A DNA stretch of 64,000 bases, taken from positions 248,001 through 312,000 of the forward strand of contig OZ253454.1 of the NCBI GenBank assembly GCA_965261475.1, written 5' to 3'. Shown in pieces: positions 10,960-19,966 of this stretch; within the stretch, counting starts at the first letter, position 1; each line of letters opens with the position of its first letter. The DNA is from G965261475 sp965261475 [NCBI: bacterium]. Its GTDB lineage: Bacteria; SAR324; XYD2-FULL-50-16. Made by a program: the position numbers and the translations under genes. The notes under the pieces are model-generated. The model was given only the letters and a program-made list of their open reading frames with translations. It did no database searches and was not told where the DNA came from.

Positions 10960-12618
10960 TTACTTGACGCTAGTGTTTTTTTTAAGCAGTAATTCTAGCA
11001 ATAAATTTTGTAAAAAAAAATAAGATAAGAAAATCACTCCAATGACGGAGGCAAAAGAGAATTGGTAAGAAGACATTGCAGCAAAGATATATGTTGTTAG
11101 TGTGGAGAAGCTATGATCAGAAACCATCAATAAAATACTTAGTTCTCCAAAAGATAGTGCCATCACTAGAGAAAAATTTTGTAAAAATGGTTTTCTTAAC
11201 CAAGGATATAGCACTGACCTACTAAAAGATAGCCAAGAATAACCGTATAAGACCTTGATCATTAGCCAATTTTTAGGTATAGACTCCAAACTTGGCAAGA
11301 AAATCTTTAACCAATATGCAAAAAATATCACAGAATGAATACAAATAATATAAAAGATAAGAGGAAAATTTATATCTTGTAAAAATTCTTGGTAAAATAA
11401 AAACCAACCTAAACCTAGGGCTATCAAAGAAGTAGACAAAGGAGTTAGAAAAACCACTTCTAAATTTTTTCTATATTTTGTCCATTGTAAGAAAAAAGGA
11501 AAAATTAACAATAACAATATAAAAGAAAGAGCGGCACTAGCAAAAGCAATTTGTAGAGATGTGAAGAAAATAGTAAGAAAAGTATTTTTCTGACCTTCCA
11601 AAAGTAAAGACCACCAATACAAAGACAATCCTTGTGGCGTTCTAAAACTATCTAACACTAGAGCGAATAAAGGTCCTATAATAAAAAGTAGCACTATAGC
11701 TAGCCAAACCATAATTAACCCGCCTTGGATAGGATGTTTTTGTAAAAAATAATAAAAGGATTTTTTTCTAACCGGCTCTTGTATAACATAATTAACTTGC
11801 AGGTGGTAAAAAATTTTTACAAACACTATTCCTAATAAAATTTGAAACAAAGCAAAAATTAAAACACTCTGGTAGTCTAAGTGAATTTTGGCAAATTCGT
11901 AAATTAGGGTTTCTAGTATTAAATTTTTACCTCCTCCTAAAATCCAAACTACCGCAAAACTATTCATACATAGTAAAAATATTAAGATGAATGCTGCAGA
12001 AATGGCAGGCAACAACAAAGGCAGCTCTATTTTCCAAAATGCTTTATAAACAGAAGCTCCTAAAATCAAGGTAGCTTCAGAATACTTAGATGTAATTTTT
12101 TGTTTAGCGTTACCTACAATTTGTAAAACTACTGGTAGGTTAAAAAAAATATGTGCAATTAAAATTCCTTTCAAAGAATAAAGTAATCTTAGAGGAGTAT
12201 CTTGTAAGTGAAAAATTGTTTTTAAAAAAGAATTAACAATGCCTTGATGCCCCCAAAATTGAATTATAGATAAAACAACTAGAATAGTTGGCATAATAAA
12301 GGGTAGTAAAAATACAAAATATATTTTTTTAAAAAAACGTAAATTGAATTTTGCAAAAACAAAACTGGTAGGTATACCAACTAGCAGGGTAAAAAAAGCA
12401 CTTAAAAATGCTTGCTGAAAAGTAAAGGCAAAAATAGATTGATACCAGCTATCTTTGACTATACTGAGGACAACTGAGTATGTTTCATAAAAATTGAAAA
12501 ACAAAAATTTTTTCAACAAAGAAAAAAAAGGGAGCAAAAAAAAGAATAACCAAAATCCTAAACCTAAAAAAAATGCTATTTTCTTTTTCGTATTTGGGCA
12601 GACCAAAGTTTGAGCCAT
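10960..12618 (-). CDS. thiP: Thiamine ABC transporter permease (two fused permease halves)
   Basis: 552 residues with about twelve hydrophobic segments in two similar halves. Each half has the EAA-type cytoplasmic loop of binding-protein-dependent importers (first half: EATLILGASVYKAFWKIELPLLLPAI). This double-permease layout is shared by ThiP and FbpB-type iron permeases. The overlapping upstream gene encodes a ThiB-like binding protein, which favours thiamine or its phosphates as the substrate. The expected ATPase gene thiQ is not downstream; ddl is. The 43-base overlap with thiB implies translational coupling. Confidence 0.8.
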   Translation of the reverse strand: MAQTLVCPNTKKKIAFFLGLGFWLFFFLLPFFSLLKKFLFFNFYETYSVVLSIVKDSWYQSIFAFTFQQAFLSAFFTLLVGIPTSFVFAKFNLRFFKKIYFVFLLPFIMPTILVVLSIIQFWGHQGIVNSFLKTIFHLQDTPLRLLYSLKGILIAHIFFNLPVVLQIVGNAKQKITSKYSEATLILGASVYKAFWKIELPLLLPAISAAFILIFLLCMNSFAVVWILGGGKNLILETLIYEFAKIHLDYQSVLIFALFQILLGIVFVKIFYHLQVNYVIQEPVRKKSFYYFLQKHPIQGGLIMVWLAIVLLFIIGPLFALVLDSFRTPQGLSLYWWSLLLEGQKNTFLTIFFTSLQIAFASAALSFILLLLIFPFFLQWTKYRKNLEVVFLTPLSTSLIALGLGWFLFYQEFLQDINFPLIFYIICIHSVIFFAYWLKIFLPSLESIPKNWLMIKVLYGYSWLSFSRSVLYPWLRKPFLQNFSLVMALSFGELSILLMVSDHSFSTLTTYIFAAMSSYQFSFASVIGVIFLSYFFLQNLLLELLLKKNTSVK

Positions 12619-13574
12619 TGTTTTGTTTTTTGCGGTTTAGCCTCTTGCAAAAGAGGTAATGTTTTTATTGGTGATGAAGTTATAAAAGCTTCTGGTAATT
12701 CTTGATAGGAGATCGCAGGATACATCCAGTTTGCAGTTGGTATTATTTTTTGAAAAGACTCTGATAACATAAAATCTATAAAACTTTGTGCTAGTGCAGG
12801 GTTTTTGGTGCTTTGCAAGATAGTAGCAAACTCTATTTGTGGGTAATGTCCCTCAGCAAAAATTGCTGCACGGTATCTAGTGTTAGCATCTTCTGTTAAA
12901 TGGTAGGCAGCACTAGTAACATAACTTAGCACTATTGGAGTTTCTCCCTTGGTAAACATTCCGTAAGCACTAGACCAATTACTTGTAATACTCAATATAT
13001 TATCAGATAGTCTTTGCCAGTAATTCAAAAAATTATCCTCTGTATAGGCTTGAAGAGTCCAATAGAGAAAAGATAACCCTGGTGCACTCGTGCTAGCACT
13101 TTCTATAACTATACTATTTTTAAATCTCTTATGGGTTAAATCTTCCAAAGATTTTGGAGGATTTTTGATTTTCTTGCTATCGTAAATAAAGGCAAGATGA
13201 CCGTAATCAAAGGGGATAAATCTCTGTTTTTTGTCCAATTGTAACTTTTTAGCAAGTTTTTGATAATGTTGACCTGTGTAACTTGCAAAAATATCTAGTT
13301 CTTTTAATTTTGCTAGATGTGTATCATTGAGACCTAGTAAAATATCTGCTTTGGGGCGCTCTTTTTCTAATAGAGCACGTGTAAGTAATTGACCTGTATC
13401 TTCTAAAGCAACAATCTTTAGCTTGCAAGAGCATTTTTTTTCAAATAAAGGGAAAACTTGGGGTCCAGGTCCCCATTGTGAATTAAAGGAGCTGTAAGTG
13501 TATATGGTTAAATCAGCAGCAAAAGCAGTAAAACTAATTACGCCAAGAGTGATTGACAAGATAAATTTTAACAT
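12576..13574 (-). CDS. thiB: Thiamine-binding periplasmic protein
   Basis: 332 residues with a cleavable signal peptide (hydrophobic residues 4-19, ending AFA-AD). The mature start DLTIYTYSSFNSQWGPGPQV, the CSCKL pair and the IVALEDTGQLL segment closely follow the ThiB/TbpA pattern. It captures thiamine, or its phosphates, in the periplasm and delivers it to ThiP. It is first in a two-gene operon. I looked upstream for a TPP riboswitch (CUGAGA and the ACC...GGGUAAUACC core) and saw none, so control by thiamine is not evident. Confidence 0.88.
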   Translation of the reverse strand: MLKFILSITLGVISFTAFAADLTIYTYSSFNSQWGPGPQVFPLFEKKCSCKLKIVALEDTGQLLTRALLEKERPKADILLGLNDTHLAKLKELDIFASYTGQHYQKLAKKLQLDKKQRFIPFDYGHLAFIYDSKKIKNPPKSLEDLTHKRFKNSIVIESASTSAPGLSFLYWTLQAYTEDNFLNYWQRLSDNILSITSNWSSAYGMFTKGETPIVLSYVTSAAYHLTEDANTRYRAAIFAEGHYPQIEFATILQSTKNPALAQSFIDFMLSESFQKIIPTANWMYPAISYQELPEAFITSSPIKTLPLLQEAKPQKTKQWLKLWSAQIRKRK

Positions 13575-13710
13575 AAATGAGTGGTAAGATTGTGTTTATA
13601 TTGTGTAAGTGTAGTGCAGGTAATAAGTAATATCAAGAATAAAACAGTAAATAACGAAGTTAAGTTGTTTTTTTAGGTAAAACTTATAAATTTATAGTAT
13701 CTTATTGACA

Positions 13711-14646
13711 ATGAATAAAAAAAAATTAAAGTGTGCTGTTGTTGGAACTGGGTATTTTGGCAGCTTTCACGCAGAAAAATATGCTAGTATAGCTAACTGT
13801 GAGCTTGTAGGTGTTGTAGATATTTCTCCAGCATCCTGTAAGAAAGTGGCACAAAAGTATAACACAGAAGCATATTTTAATCATCTTGATTTAATAGGTA
13901 AAATTGATGCTGCTAGCATTGTGACGGCAACACCTTTCCATTATAAAATCGCTAAAGAATTACTACAACAGAATATTCATCTTTTGATTGAAAAACCTAT
14001 CGCCTGTAGTGTAGTAGAAGCAGAAGAATTAATACAATTAGCAGCAGCAAAAAATTTAGTCTTGCAGGTTGGTCATATAGAAAGATTTAACCCTATTATC
14101 GTTTCACTACAAGATAAGATCGCAGAGCCTGAATTTATAGAAGTAGACCGTTTAGCACCTTATTCTCCAAGAAACAAGGATACAGATGTGATCTTAGATT
14201 TAATGATACACGATTTGGATTTAATTTTGAATTTTGTGAAGTCAGAAGTAAAAGACATACAGGCCAAAGGAATTGGGGTGTGGTCAAAAATAGATATTGC
14301 GAATGCTAGAATAGTTTTTAAAAATGACTGTGTTGTGAATATCACAGAAAGTAGATTTAGCCAAAAATCAGAAAGAAAATTTAGAATTTTTACTAAAGAA
14401 CAATATTTTTCTATTGATATGAAAGAGTATACGGCTACTAGTTATTTTTTAGATGATGTCAAAAATATGCAATTACTTCCTAGAAAATATTCTACACAAG
14501 ATGCCGATCCTCTAAAGGCAGAAATTAAGCATTTTTTGGATTGTATTAACAAAAAACAATCTCCTAGGGTAGACGGAGTGCAAGGCAAAAATGTATTGGC
14601 ATTAGCGCAAGAAATAAAACAGATTATTGAATATGGACAAAAATAA
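13711..14646 (+). CDS. Gfo/Idh/MocA-family NAD(P) oxidoreductase
   Basis: 312 residues from the ATG at 13711; a TTG six bases earlier is also in frame but less likely. The Rossmann motif VVGTGYFGSFHAEKY is followed by the family signature EKPIACSVVEAEELI (near residue 93) and the HIERFNP segment. Members of this branch oxidise or reduce sugar nucleotides, for instance in making 3-amino sugars for surface polysaccharides. The next gene is a sugar aminotransferase overlapping by 14 bases, so the pair probably makes an amino sugar. The exact substrate cannot be read from sequence. Glycosyltransferase and sulfotransferase remains 3-5 kb downstream fit a polysaccharide context. Confidence 0.8.
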   Translation: MNKKKLKCAVVGTGYFGSFHAEKYASIANCELVGVVDISPASCKKVAQKYNTEAYFNHLDLIGKIDAASIVTATPFHYKIAKELLQQNIHLLIEKPIACSVVEAEELIQLAAAKNLVLQVGHIERFNPIIVSLQDKIAEPEFIEVDRLAPYSPRNKDTDVILDLMIHDLDLILNFVKSEVKDIQAKGIGVWSKIDIANARIVFKNDCVVNITESRFSQKSERKFRIFTKEQYFSIDMKEYTATSYFLDDVKNMQLLPRKYSTQDADPLKAEIKHFLDCINKKQSPRVDGVQGKNVLALAQEIKQIIEYGQK

Positions 14647-15736
14647 ATTTATACCACCAAGTAATCCTTTATTACAGCACTTTGAATTACAAGAGGAAAT
14701 AGAGCAAGCGGTACTAGCTGTGATGCGAAGTGGAGATTATATTTTAGGCAAAGAGGTTAGTGCCCTAGAAAAAGAAATAGCTGATTATTTGGGAGTCAAA
14801 AACACTGTAGCTTGTGCTTCTGGTACAGATGCTCTACTTCTTGCTATGGTTGCTCTAGGCATTAAAGAAGGCGATGAAATCATTACCACAAGTTTTAGCT
14901 TTGTTTCTGTAGTAGAGGTAATCTGTTATTTGAAAGCTGTTCCTGTGTTAGTAGATGTAGTAGAAAAAACTTTTAATATTGACCCACAAGCTGTCAAAAA
15001 AGCTATTGGAAAAAAAACAAAGGCTATTGTTCCTGTCCATCTTTATGGACAATGTGCCAATATGGATGCTTTACAAAAAATAGCAAAGGAACATAAGTTG
15101 TTATTGATAGAAGATAGTGCTCAATCATTTGGTGCAAAGTATCAGCAGCAGCAATCAGGCAGCATGTCAGATGCTGGTTGTTTTAGTTTTTATCCTACTA
15201 AGAATTTGAGCTGCTACGGAGACGGGGGGTTGATTAGTTTACAAACAGATGATTTGCTTCAAGATTTGCAAGCACTCAGGAATCATGGCTCTTACGAAAG
15301 ATATGCTTACAATAAAATAGGTTATAATAGTCGCTTAGATGAAATACAAGCTGCTATTTTACGAATTAAGTTAAGATATTTAGACGGTTGGAATGCACAA
15401 AGAAAACAAATTGCCTATCAATATGATTCTTTTTTAAAAAACAAGGTTACAATTCCCTTTCGTGATGAAGCTTGCGAGCATATTTTTCATCAGTATACTA
15501 TACTTACAAAAAGGAGAGCAGAAATCGTACAAAAATTATTATCAGAAAAAATTATAGCAGGTATATATTATCCGTGTCCGCTACATTTACAACCTTCTCT
15601 ACAAAATAAATGTAAAAGCTATCCTTGTCCTAATATAGAAAAAATATCCCAAGAATGCTTGTCTCTTCCTATTTATCCGGGGTTAAAAACAAATGAAATA
15701 GAAAAAATTGCTAAAATTATTCTTAAAAATTTATAA
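14633..15736 (+). CDS. DegT/DnrJ/EryC1-family sugar aminotransferase
   Basis: 367 residues from the ATG at 14633. PLP-enzyme features are ASGTDALLLAMVALGIKEGDEII, the aspartate in LLIEDSAQSFGA, and the Schiff-base lysine in FSFYPTKNLSCYGDGGLI (near residue 187). NHGSYERYAYNKIGYNSRLDEIQAAIL follows. The family transfers an amino group to a keto-sugar nucleotide. With the overlapping oxidoreductase it would complete an amino-sugar branch for a surface glycan. WbpE-like specificity is possible but not established. Confidence 0.85.
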   Translation: MDKNKFIPPSNPLLQHFELQEEIEQAVLAVMRSGDYILGKEVSALEKEIADYLGVKNTVACASGTDALLLAMVALGIKEGDEIITTSFSFVSVVEVICYLKAVPVLVDVVEKTFNIDPQAVKKAIGKKTKAIVPVHLYGQCANMDALQKIAKEHKLLLIEDSAQSFGAKYQQQQSGSMSDAGCFSFYPTKNLSCYGDGGLISLQTDDLLQDLQALRNHGSYERYAYNKIGYNSRLDEIQAAILRIKLRYLDGWNAQRKQIAYQYDSFLKNKVTIPFRDEACEHIFHQYTILTKRRAEIVQKLLSEKIIAGIYYPCPLHLQPSLQNKCKSYPCPNIEKISQECLSLPIYPGLKTNEIEKIAKIILKNL

Positions 15737-16080
15737 ACATTTTTTACTAACCAGATAGATAAATTTGCATTGATTAAAATATTTGTAATTGCATAGCTAG
15801 GTTGTGAAATAGTGAATTTTGATAGCAAAATGCAAGCTCAACTTAAAAAAATCTAATAGTCTATGTTTCTCATGATAGCTTAAAATATTTGGTTGATTTT
15901 AATTAGAGTTATTTTGCTTTTGGGATGTAAAAGAGCAGACTTGATGCTATGTTTTTATTGACTTTAGTTTTGTTTTCAGATAATTTTGGGCTCAGGGGAG
16001 AGTTGTTAGCAAGTTCTTTCTGATATGGTAAAATTTTATTTGACTACACAATTTTTTACTTCTGATTGATAAATATAATT
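15737..16080. other. Gene-free AT-rich stretch
   Basis: About 340 bases with no usable frame. A TTGACT hexamer at 16040-16045 could be a -35 box for the TM2 gene, but no good -10 sits at the usual distance. Nothing else recognised. Confidence 0.35.
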
Positions 16081-16329
16081 ATGAAAAATAAAGGTGTTGC
16101 GTATTTACTATGGTTCTTATCTTTCTTTGGTGCGTTAGGGTTTCATCGTTTTTACCAAGGTAAAATATGTACTGGTTTATTATGGATGTTTAGCGGCGGA
16201 GTTTTTGGCATTGGTGCTTTGATTGATTTATTTACTCTTGGTGGGCAAATAGAGGCTTATAATGTTAACTCTGAGCTTAAAACAATACGCAGCAATACTA
16301 TCGCAGAACAAGAAATGCGAAAAAAGTAA
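16081..16329 (+). CDS. TM2-domain small membrane protein
   Basis: 82 residues from the ATG at 16081; an upstream TTG would add five. Two hydrophobic helices are joined by a short loop. The pattern YLLWFLSFFGALGFHRFYQGKICTGLLWMFSGGVFGIGALIDLFTL is the TM2 domain, including the G-HRFY motif and the D in the second helix. The tail is charged. The role of bacterial TM2 proteins is largely unknown. It stands alone between two unrelated regions. Confidence 0.75.
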   Translation: MKNKGVAYLLWFLSFFGALGFHRFYQGKICTGLLWMFSGGVFGIGALIDLFTLGGQIEAYNVNSELKTIRSNTIAEQEMRKK

Positions 16330-16442
16330 AAATAGCTATTCAATGATAATTTTGTCTTTTGCTACAGTGTGCTGAGTATCAATTAGAATAACAGAAAGTT
16401 TGTGGTGGTACAGCAATAATGTATTGGCTGTTTTGATTATAG

Positions 16443-16949
16443 TTAAAACAAGAATTTCAAGATACTAATTAAAGCTATAAGACTACTGGTAGAAGCAGTT
16501 ATAAACCACTGTAGTCGTCCAAACCTTTTATTGACATCATCAAACCTCTTGTCTATTTGAATCTGCATAGCTTCAAACCTCTTATCCATCTGAATCTGCA
16601 TAGCTTCAAACCTTTTGTCCATTTGAATCTGCATAGCTTCAAACTTTTTATCAACATCATCAAACCTTTTATTGACATCATCAAACCTCTTATTAACATC
16701 ATCAAACCTCTTATTAACATCATCAAACCTCTTATTAACATCATCAAACCTCTTGTCCATCTGAATCTGCATAGTTTCAAACCTCTTGTCCATTTGCTCA
16801 ATAACGAGCATTTGTATATTAAGAGAAGAGCCTGAATCGTCAAAGGTTTGAACAGTGGTATTTTTTTTTTTGATTTGAGTAAAAATAAATTTTTCCAAGA
16901 TAGGAAGTAGTGCATCTTGTACTTGCTTAATATCTGCTGTGTTCAACAT
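16443..16949 (-). CDS. Repeat-built coiled-coil protein with C-terminal membrane anchor
   Basis: 168 residues. After about 50 non-repetitive residues, the middle is made of two exact repeat types: an 11-residue unit of the form MDKRFEAMQIQ and a 7-residue unit DDVNKRF present several times in a row. Both give a heptad/hendecad coiled coil. The C-terminus (FITASTSSLIALISILKFLF) is a membrane helix, so the rod would be anchored at its end. I do not recognise a function; the form recalls repeat proteins such as Borrelia Bdr, but that is only a likeness. The DNA repeats could change copy number. It stands alone. Confidence 0.6.
   Translation of the reverse strand: MLNTADIKQVQDALLPILEKFIFTQIKKKNTTVQTFDDSGSSLNIQMLVIEQMDKRFETMQIQMDKRFDDVNKRFDDVNKRFDDVNKRFDDVNKRFDDVDKKFEAMQIQMDKRFEAMQIQMDKRFEAMQIQIDKRFDDVNKRFGRLQWFITASTSSLIALISILKFLF
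16534..16790 (-). repeat. In-frame 21-bp and 33-bp tandem repeats
   Basis: Units of 21 bp (plus strand: CATCAAACCTCTTATTAACAT-like) and 33 bp (CTTCAAACCTCTTGTCCATYTGAATCTGCATAG-like) alternate in blocks. All are multiples of three, so gain or loss lengthens or shortens the coiled coil without a frameshift. Neighbouring units are almost identical, which suggests recent expansion. Confidence 0.85.
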
Positions 16950-17188
16950 AATTGATTTTGTATAACTTTTTTTAATAATAGTTTGCTAGACTAAATTAGT
17001 CAAGAGTGCTACTAGATCTTGCTTGTGATAAGAGCTCATATTAGACAACCATACCATCGCTTCAAAAGTAGCGTATAAATAGAGCCTCAATGGATGAAGA
17101 AGCACTCAAATCTACGCTTTGGCAGCGTTGGTTTAGCCAATGTTGTTTATCTGCGTATTCATTCTAGTTAAAAATTACCAGAAACAGA

Positions 17189-17540
17189 CTAGCAACTAGT
17201 AGGTCTTTTACCAATTACAAAACTCCGACAACAATCTATGCCAACAGATATTCCTAAGTGTCTGTGTAGAAAGCACATCTGTAGAAGCGACTTGGTCAAA
17301 AAACAAACTCGCTTGTTTTTTACCTTGAGCGGTGTAGGCGCAGTTGATTTTTTTGTCGTCTTTCCACTCACCTTCTAGAATATTTGTAGGATATATTGAC
17401 TACATCATGTTCCTTTGTAATCATCTCCTTATGCTCTTTATCAGCTCTAACCAGTTATGCTTGTTGGTATGCTTGAAATAGAACTAGCACAAGCTACTAG
17501 TAAACAAGCAAAAAGGCAAAAAAAATAAATTTTAAGGACA
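17189..17540 (-). pseudogene. Decayed lipoprotein-like gene
   Basis: Reading leftward on the minus strand, one frame gives a lipobox-like start (CLFACLLVACASS) without an ATG. After stops and frame changes comes a coherent stretch EGEWKDDKKINCAYTAQGKK. This looks like a small lipoprotein that has lost its start and frame. No family recognised. Confidence 0.35.
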
Positions 17541-17612
17541 GTGAAATCGTAATTAGGGTTTCATAATTGAGATTGTCATCTGCTAGATCTTGCAGCACTG
17601 TTTATTCACAGT

Positions 17613-17703
17613 ATCATATTTGTTTTGATATGTTAGCTTGTCAATAAAATCGTTACTAGAGATACTTTGTCTTCAAGCGCTCAATGAGTGAATTTTTTGG
17701 AAA
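17613..17703. repeat. 91-bp direct repeat, copy 1
   Basis: Nearly identical to 18570-18660 (one difference seen, GTTAGC/GCTAGC), 957 bases apart. It contains the last codons and stop of the broken glycosyltransferase. The copies bracket that gene. Confidence 0.9.
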
Positions 17704-18459
17704 AGAAGCATTTTTATCAAATTCAACACATCTTCCAAGTGCATTCCATAGATGAATCGCGTAGGAATTACGAAGCAATAATTTGGTGTCTTGAGCTAGG
17801 GGGGGGGGGGGTAGCATCATATATTGATAACCAATCTCTACAGTTAACGGGATAAAAATCAACTGGTGGTTTGGCTAAATCGATAAGTTGAAAATATTTA
17901 AGCGCTCTAGTAAACCCTGTCGGACCACCGGCTTCTCCCCACCCAATGCGGAATTTACGCTCATCGCACATTTTGATCTTAGCCTTAATCTTTCTTTTAA
18001 TTTTCTCAATTCTTTGTTTCCTACTATCATAGAGAAGTAATTTATTAGGGCTCTTGCAAACAGACATTAATAATTTACACAATTTATGTTTAGGCAGAAA
18101 CTTAAGAACACTTACTGCAACAAATTTATTATCTTCAAAACCATATACAAAATCTTCACTAAAGACAAATGGTTTGAGACAAATCACATCCAGATCAACC
18201 CAAAAGTTGCCTTTTTCGTACAACAAGCTCCAACGAAACCAATCTGCAAAAATAGCATAGCCATTATGAGCAGTAAAAATATTTTTTTAGGAATAATCTC
18301 ATTGGCATCCATTAGTACAACTCCAGCTGGGACATTAGCTACTTTCTCATAAGTATAGAGGTGAAATACACAGCCATGGTAAATAAAAGAAGCTATACAA
18401 AGTTGTTCTATTTTCGATAACTCTTTACCAATCCAAAGTGATTGAATAATATTGCTCAT
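17656..18459 (-). pseudogene. Capsule-type glycosyltransferase with DXD motif, out of frame at two homopolymers
   Basis: Three consecutive frames join into one glycosyltransferase of the sugar-binding DXD (Gly_transf_sug) kind. The N-terminus is IQSLWIGKELSKIEQLC, the middle is FADWFRWSLLYEKGNFWVDLDV with the DLD metal motif, and the C-terminus is YAIHLWNALGRCVEF. The first break is at an A7 tract on the coding strand near 18282-18288, where A8 would restore the frame. The second is at a C13 tract (17799-17811), where C12 would restore it. Restored length would be about 267 residues. The enzyme would add a sugar to a surface glycan. It may be phase-variable and switched off here, or decaying; a sequencing error in either tract is also possible. 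Confidence 0.8.
17799..17811. repeat. Homopolymer of 13 G (13 C on the coding strand)
   Basis: Lies inside the glycosyltransferase reading frame, about 50 codons before its end. Such tracts slip during replication and are classic contingency loci in surface-glycan genes. The length seen here puts the C-terminal frame out by one base. Confidence 0.9.
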
Positions 18460-18569
18460 TATTTAAGATAATATTTAAGTTTATAGTATCGGCTCTCATC
18501 AAAATTACCACAGCTACTTTTTGTAGTAGTGCTTGGTATTTCCCTCGTAGCTACTACCTCATCCACAAT

Positions 18570-18660
18570 ATCATATTTGTTTTGATATGCTAGCTTGTCA
18601 ATAAAATCGTTACTAGAGATACTTTGTCTTCAAGCGCTCAATGAGTGAATTTTTTGGAAA
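18570..18660. repeat. 91-bp direct repeat, copy 2
   Basis: Second copy of the 17613-17703 repeat. On the minus strand it follows the sulfotransferase stub directly, so the glycosyltransferase tail has replaced the sulfotransferase 3' part. Confidence 0.9.
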
Positions 18661-18802
18661 TTGCTACGATATTTTCGACCAACAGCAAAAAACGAACCTC
18701 TTTAGTGTAAGATAGCTCTAATTGAGGATGTTGTGCTAAATAATGGTACAGACTCGTAGTACCAGATTTCATAGCACCCGCTATCAGAAAATGCGGTAAC
18801 AT
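18661..18802 (-). pseudogene. Sulfotransferase, N-terminal stub
   Basis: From an ATG at 18802 the minus strand reads MLPHFLIAGAMKSGTTSLYH and then LAQHPQLELSYTKEVRF. GAMKSGTTSL is the 5'-phosphosulfate-binding loop of PAPS-dependent sulfotransferases. The frame then slips and runs into the duplicated glycosyltransferase tail. Only about 45 codons of a protein normally near 250-300 residues remain, so it cannot work. The rest was probably lost in the event that made the 91-bp repeat. Between 18803 and 19081 I see nothing. Confidence 0.75.
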
Positions 18803-19081
18803 TTAAGATACGCAGTTGAGCGACTATAATAGCCAACGAAGATTTTGATGCCAATTCGTAAGTAATTCTTCTTAATCATTATGTCTTGTAAATTCTTAGT
18901 TTTTGCTACTAATTTATAGCAGCTACTAAAAATAATTGTTAATTATTGTAATTGATACAGCTAAACTTTTGCAAACTATTAGTTACTTAAAGTTTTTGTT
19001 GTTTTGATACTATTCTAAGTAAGCCAAAACTATTATTCATTAAAATCATCAAACCTCAATGTATAAAAACTTTGATACTTT

Positions 19082-19858
19082 TTAAACACTAGCTAAAACA
19101 TCAAGTCGCTGGTTTGATAACTCAACCAAGTCAGATTGTAACTCAAACGCTATATAGTTTCGTCCATTTTTTTTGCAGACAAATGGACAAGTCCCAACAC
19201 CGCAGAATGGATCAAGAACTAAATCACCAGGGTTTGAGCTCGCTAGAACAAGCCTCTCAATGAGCTTTTCTGGTTTTTGGATAGTATTTAGCGCGCTACG
19301 AGAAACTAATTCTTTAGACTTATAGGTTAATTGCTTGATGTCACCCCACACATCTCCAGGATTTTTTCCTTTTGTATTAAATTTCGTCTTGCCATACTGA
19401 CCATTGGTAACGGAAGGTACATTTTCGCATCTTCTCCTGTGCTCTAGCTCAACTAATTGAGGCACGCGAATATCATCAAGATTGTAGCAACGAGCTTTCT
19501 TTCCTTTGACAAAATAACCTATAATGTCGTAGTTGTTTGTATAGCTCAACCGCCCCTGAGCCAAGCGACTTGGCTGATACCAAATTATCCTAGATTTAAG
19601 ATGCAGATAAGCTCTATAGTCAATAAAATCCAAACAATCAGATTTCCCAAATAAATACAGTACACCTCCTTCTTTCAGCTTTGTAGCAAATATTTTAATC
19701 AGCTCAAGATTAAATTCTTGTATTGGTGCTACCTGATCCCAATCGTTATGAGTAACGCCATAAGGACCATCACAGATCACTAAATCAACAGATTCTTTTG
19801 CTACCTTTTCTAAGAGCTCTAAAGAATCGCCACAGTATATTTGGTTTATATTTAACAT
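19082..19858 (-). CDS. Orphan DNA methyltransferase (N4/N6, beta-type order)
   Basis: 258 residues. The catalytic motif IV is DGPYG (near residue 31) in VDLVICDGPYGVTHNDWDQV, and motif I DPFCGVGT comes late (near residue 218), followed by GRNYIAFELQ. This order, with the target loop between, is that of beta-class amino-methyltransferases. The second residue of DPPY is G here, which is less common but tolerated in some members. No restriction gene is adjacent, so it may be solitary, regulatory or the remains of a system. Sequence specificity cannot be read. Confidence 0.8.
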   Translation of the reverse strand: MLNINQIYCGDSLELLEKVAKESVDLVICDGPYGVTHNDWDQVAPIQEFNLELIKIFATKLKEGGVLYLFGKSDCLDFIDYRAYLHLKSRIIWYQPSRLAQGRLSYTNNYDIIGYFVKGKKARCYNLDDIRVPQLVELEHRRRCENVPSVTNGQYGKTKFNTKGKNPGDVWGDIKQLTYKSKELVSRSALNTIQKPEKLIERLVLASSNPGDLVLDPFCGVGTCPFVCKKNGRNYIAFELQSDLVELSNQRLDVLASV

Positions 19859-19966
19859 TATTTTTCTGTCTTTCTAGCAAATTCACTACTAAAGATATGT
19901 TTATATTACTTTAGTTATCAATTTTTTACTTTTATTTTAAAATTTTTTTTTTTACAACTTACCAGA

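Noticed and set aside
13575-13704. TPP riboswitch before thiB
   Set aside because: Neither the CUGAGA element nor the GGGUAAUACC-like core is present in the leader.
16557-16835. Plus-strand frame opposite the coiled-coil gene, itself repetitive
   Set aside because: It is the complement of the repeat-built minus-strand gene; repeats keep several frames open. The minus-strand protein has a sensible start, a coiled coil and a membrane anchor.
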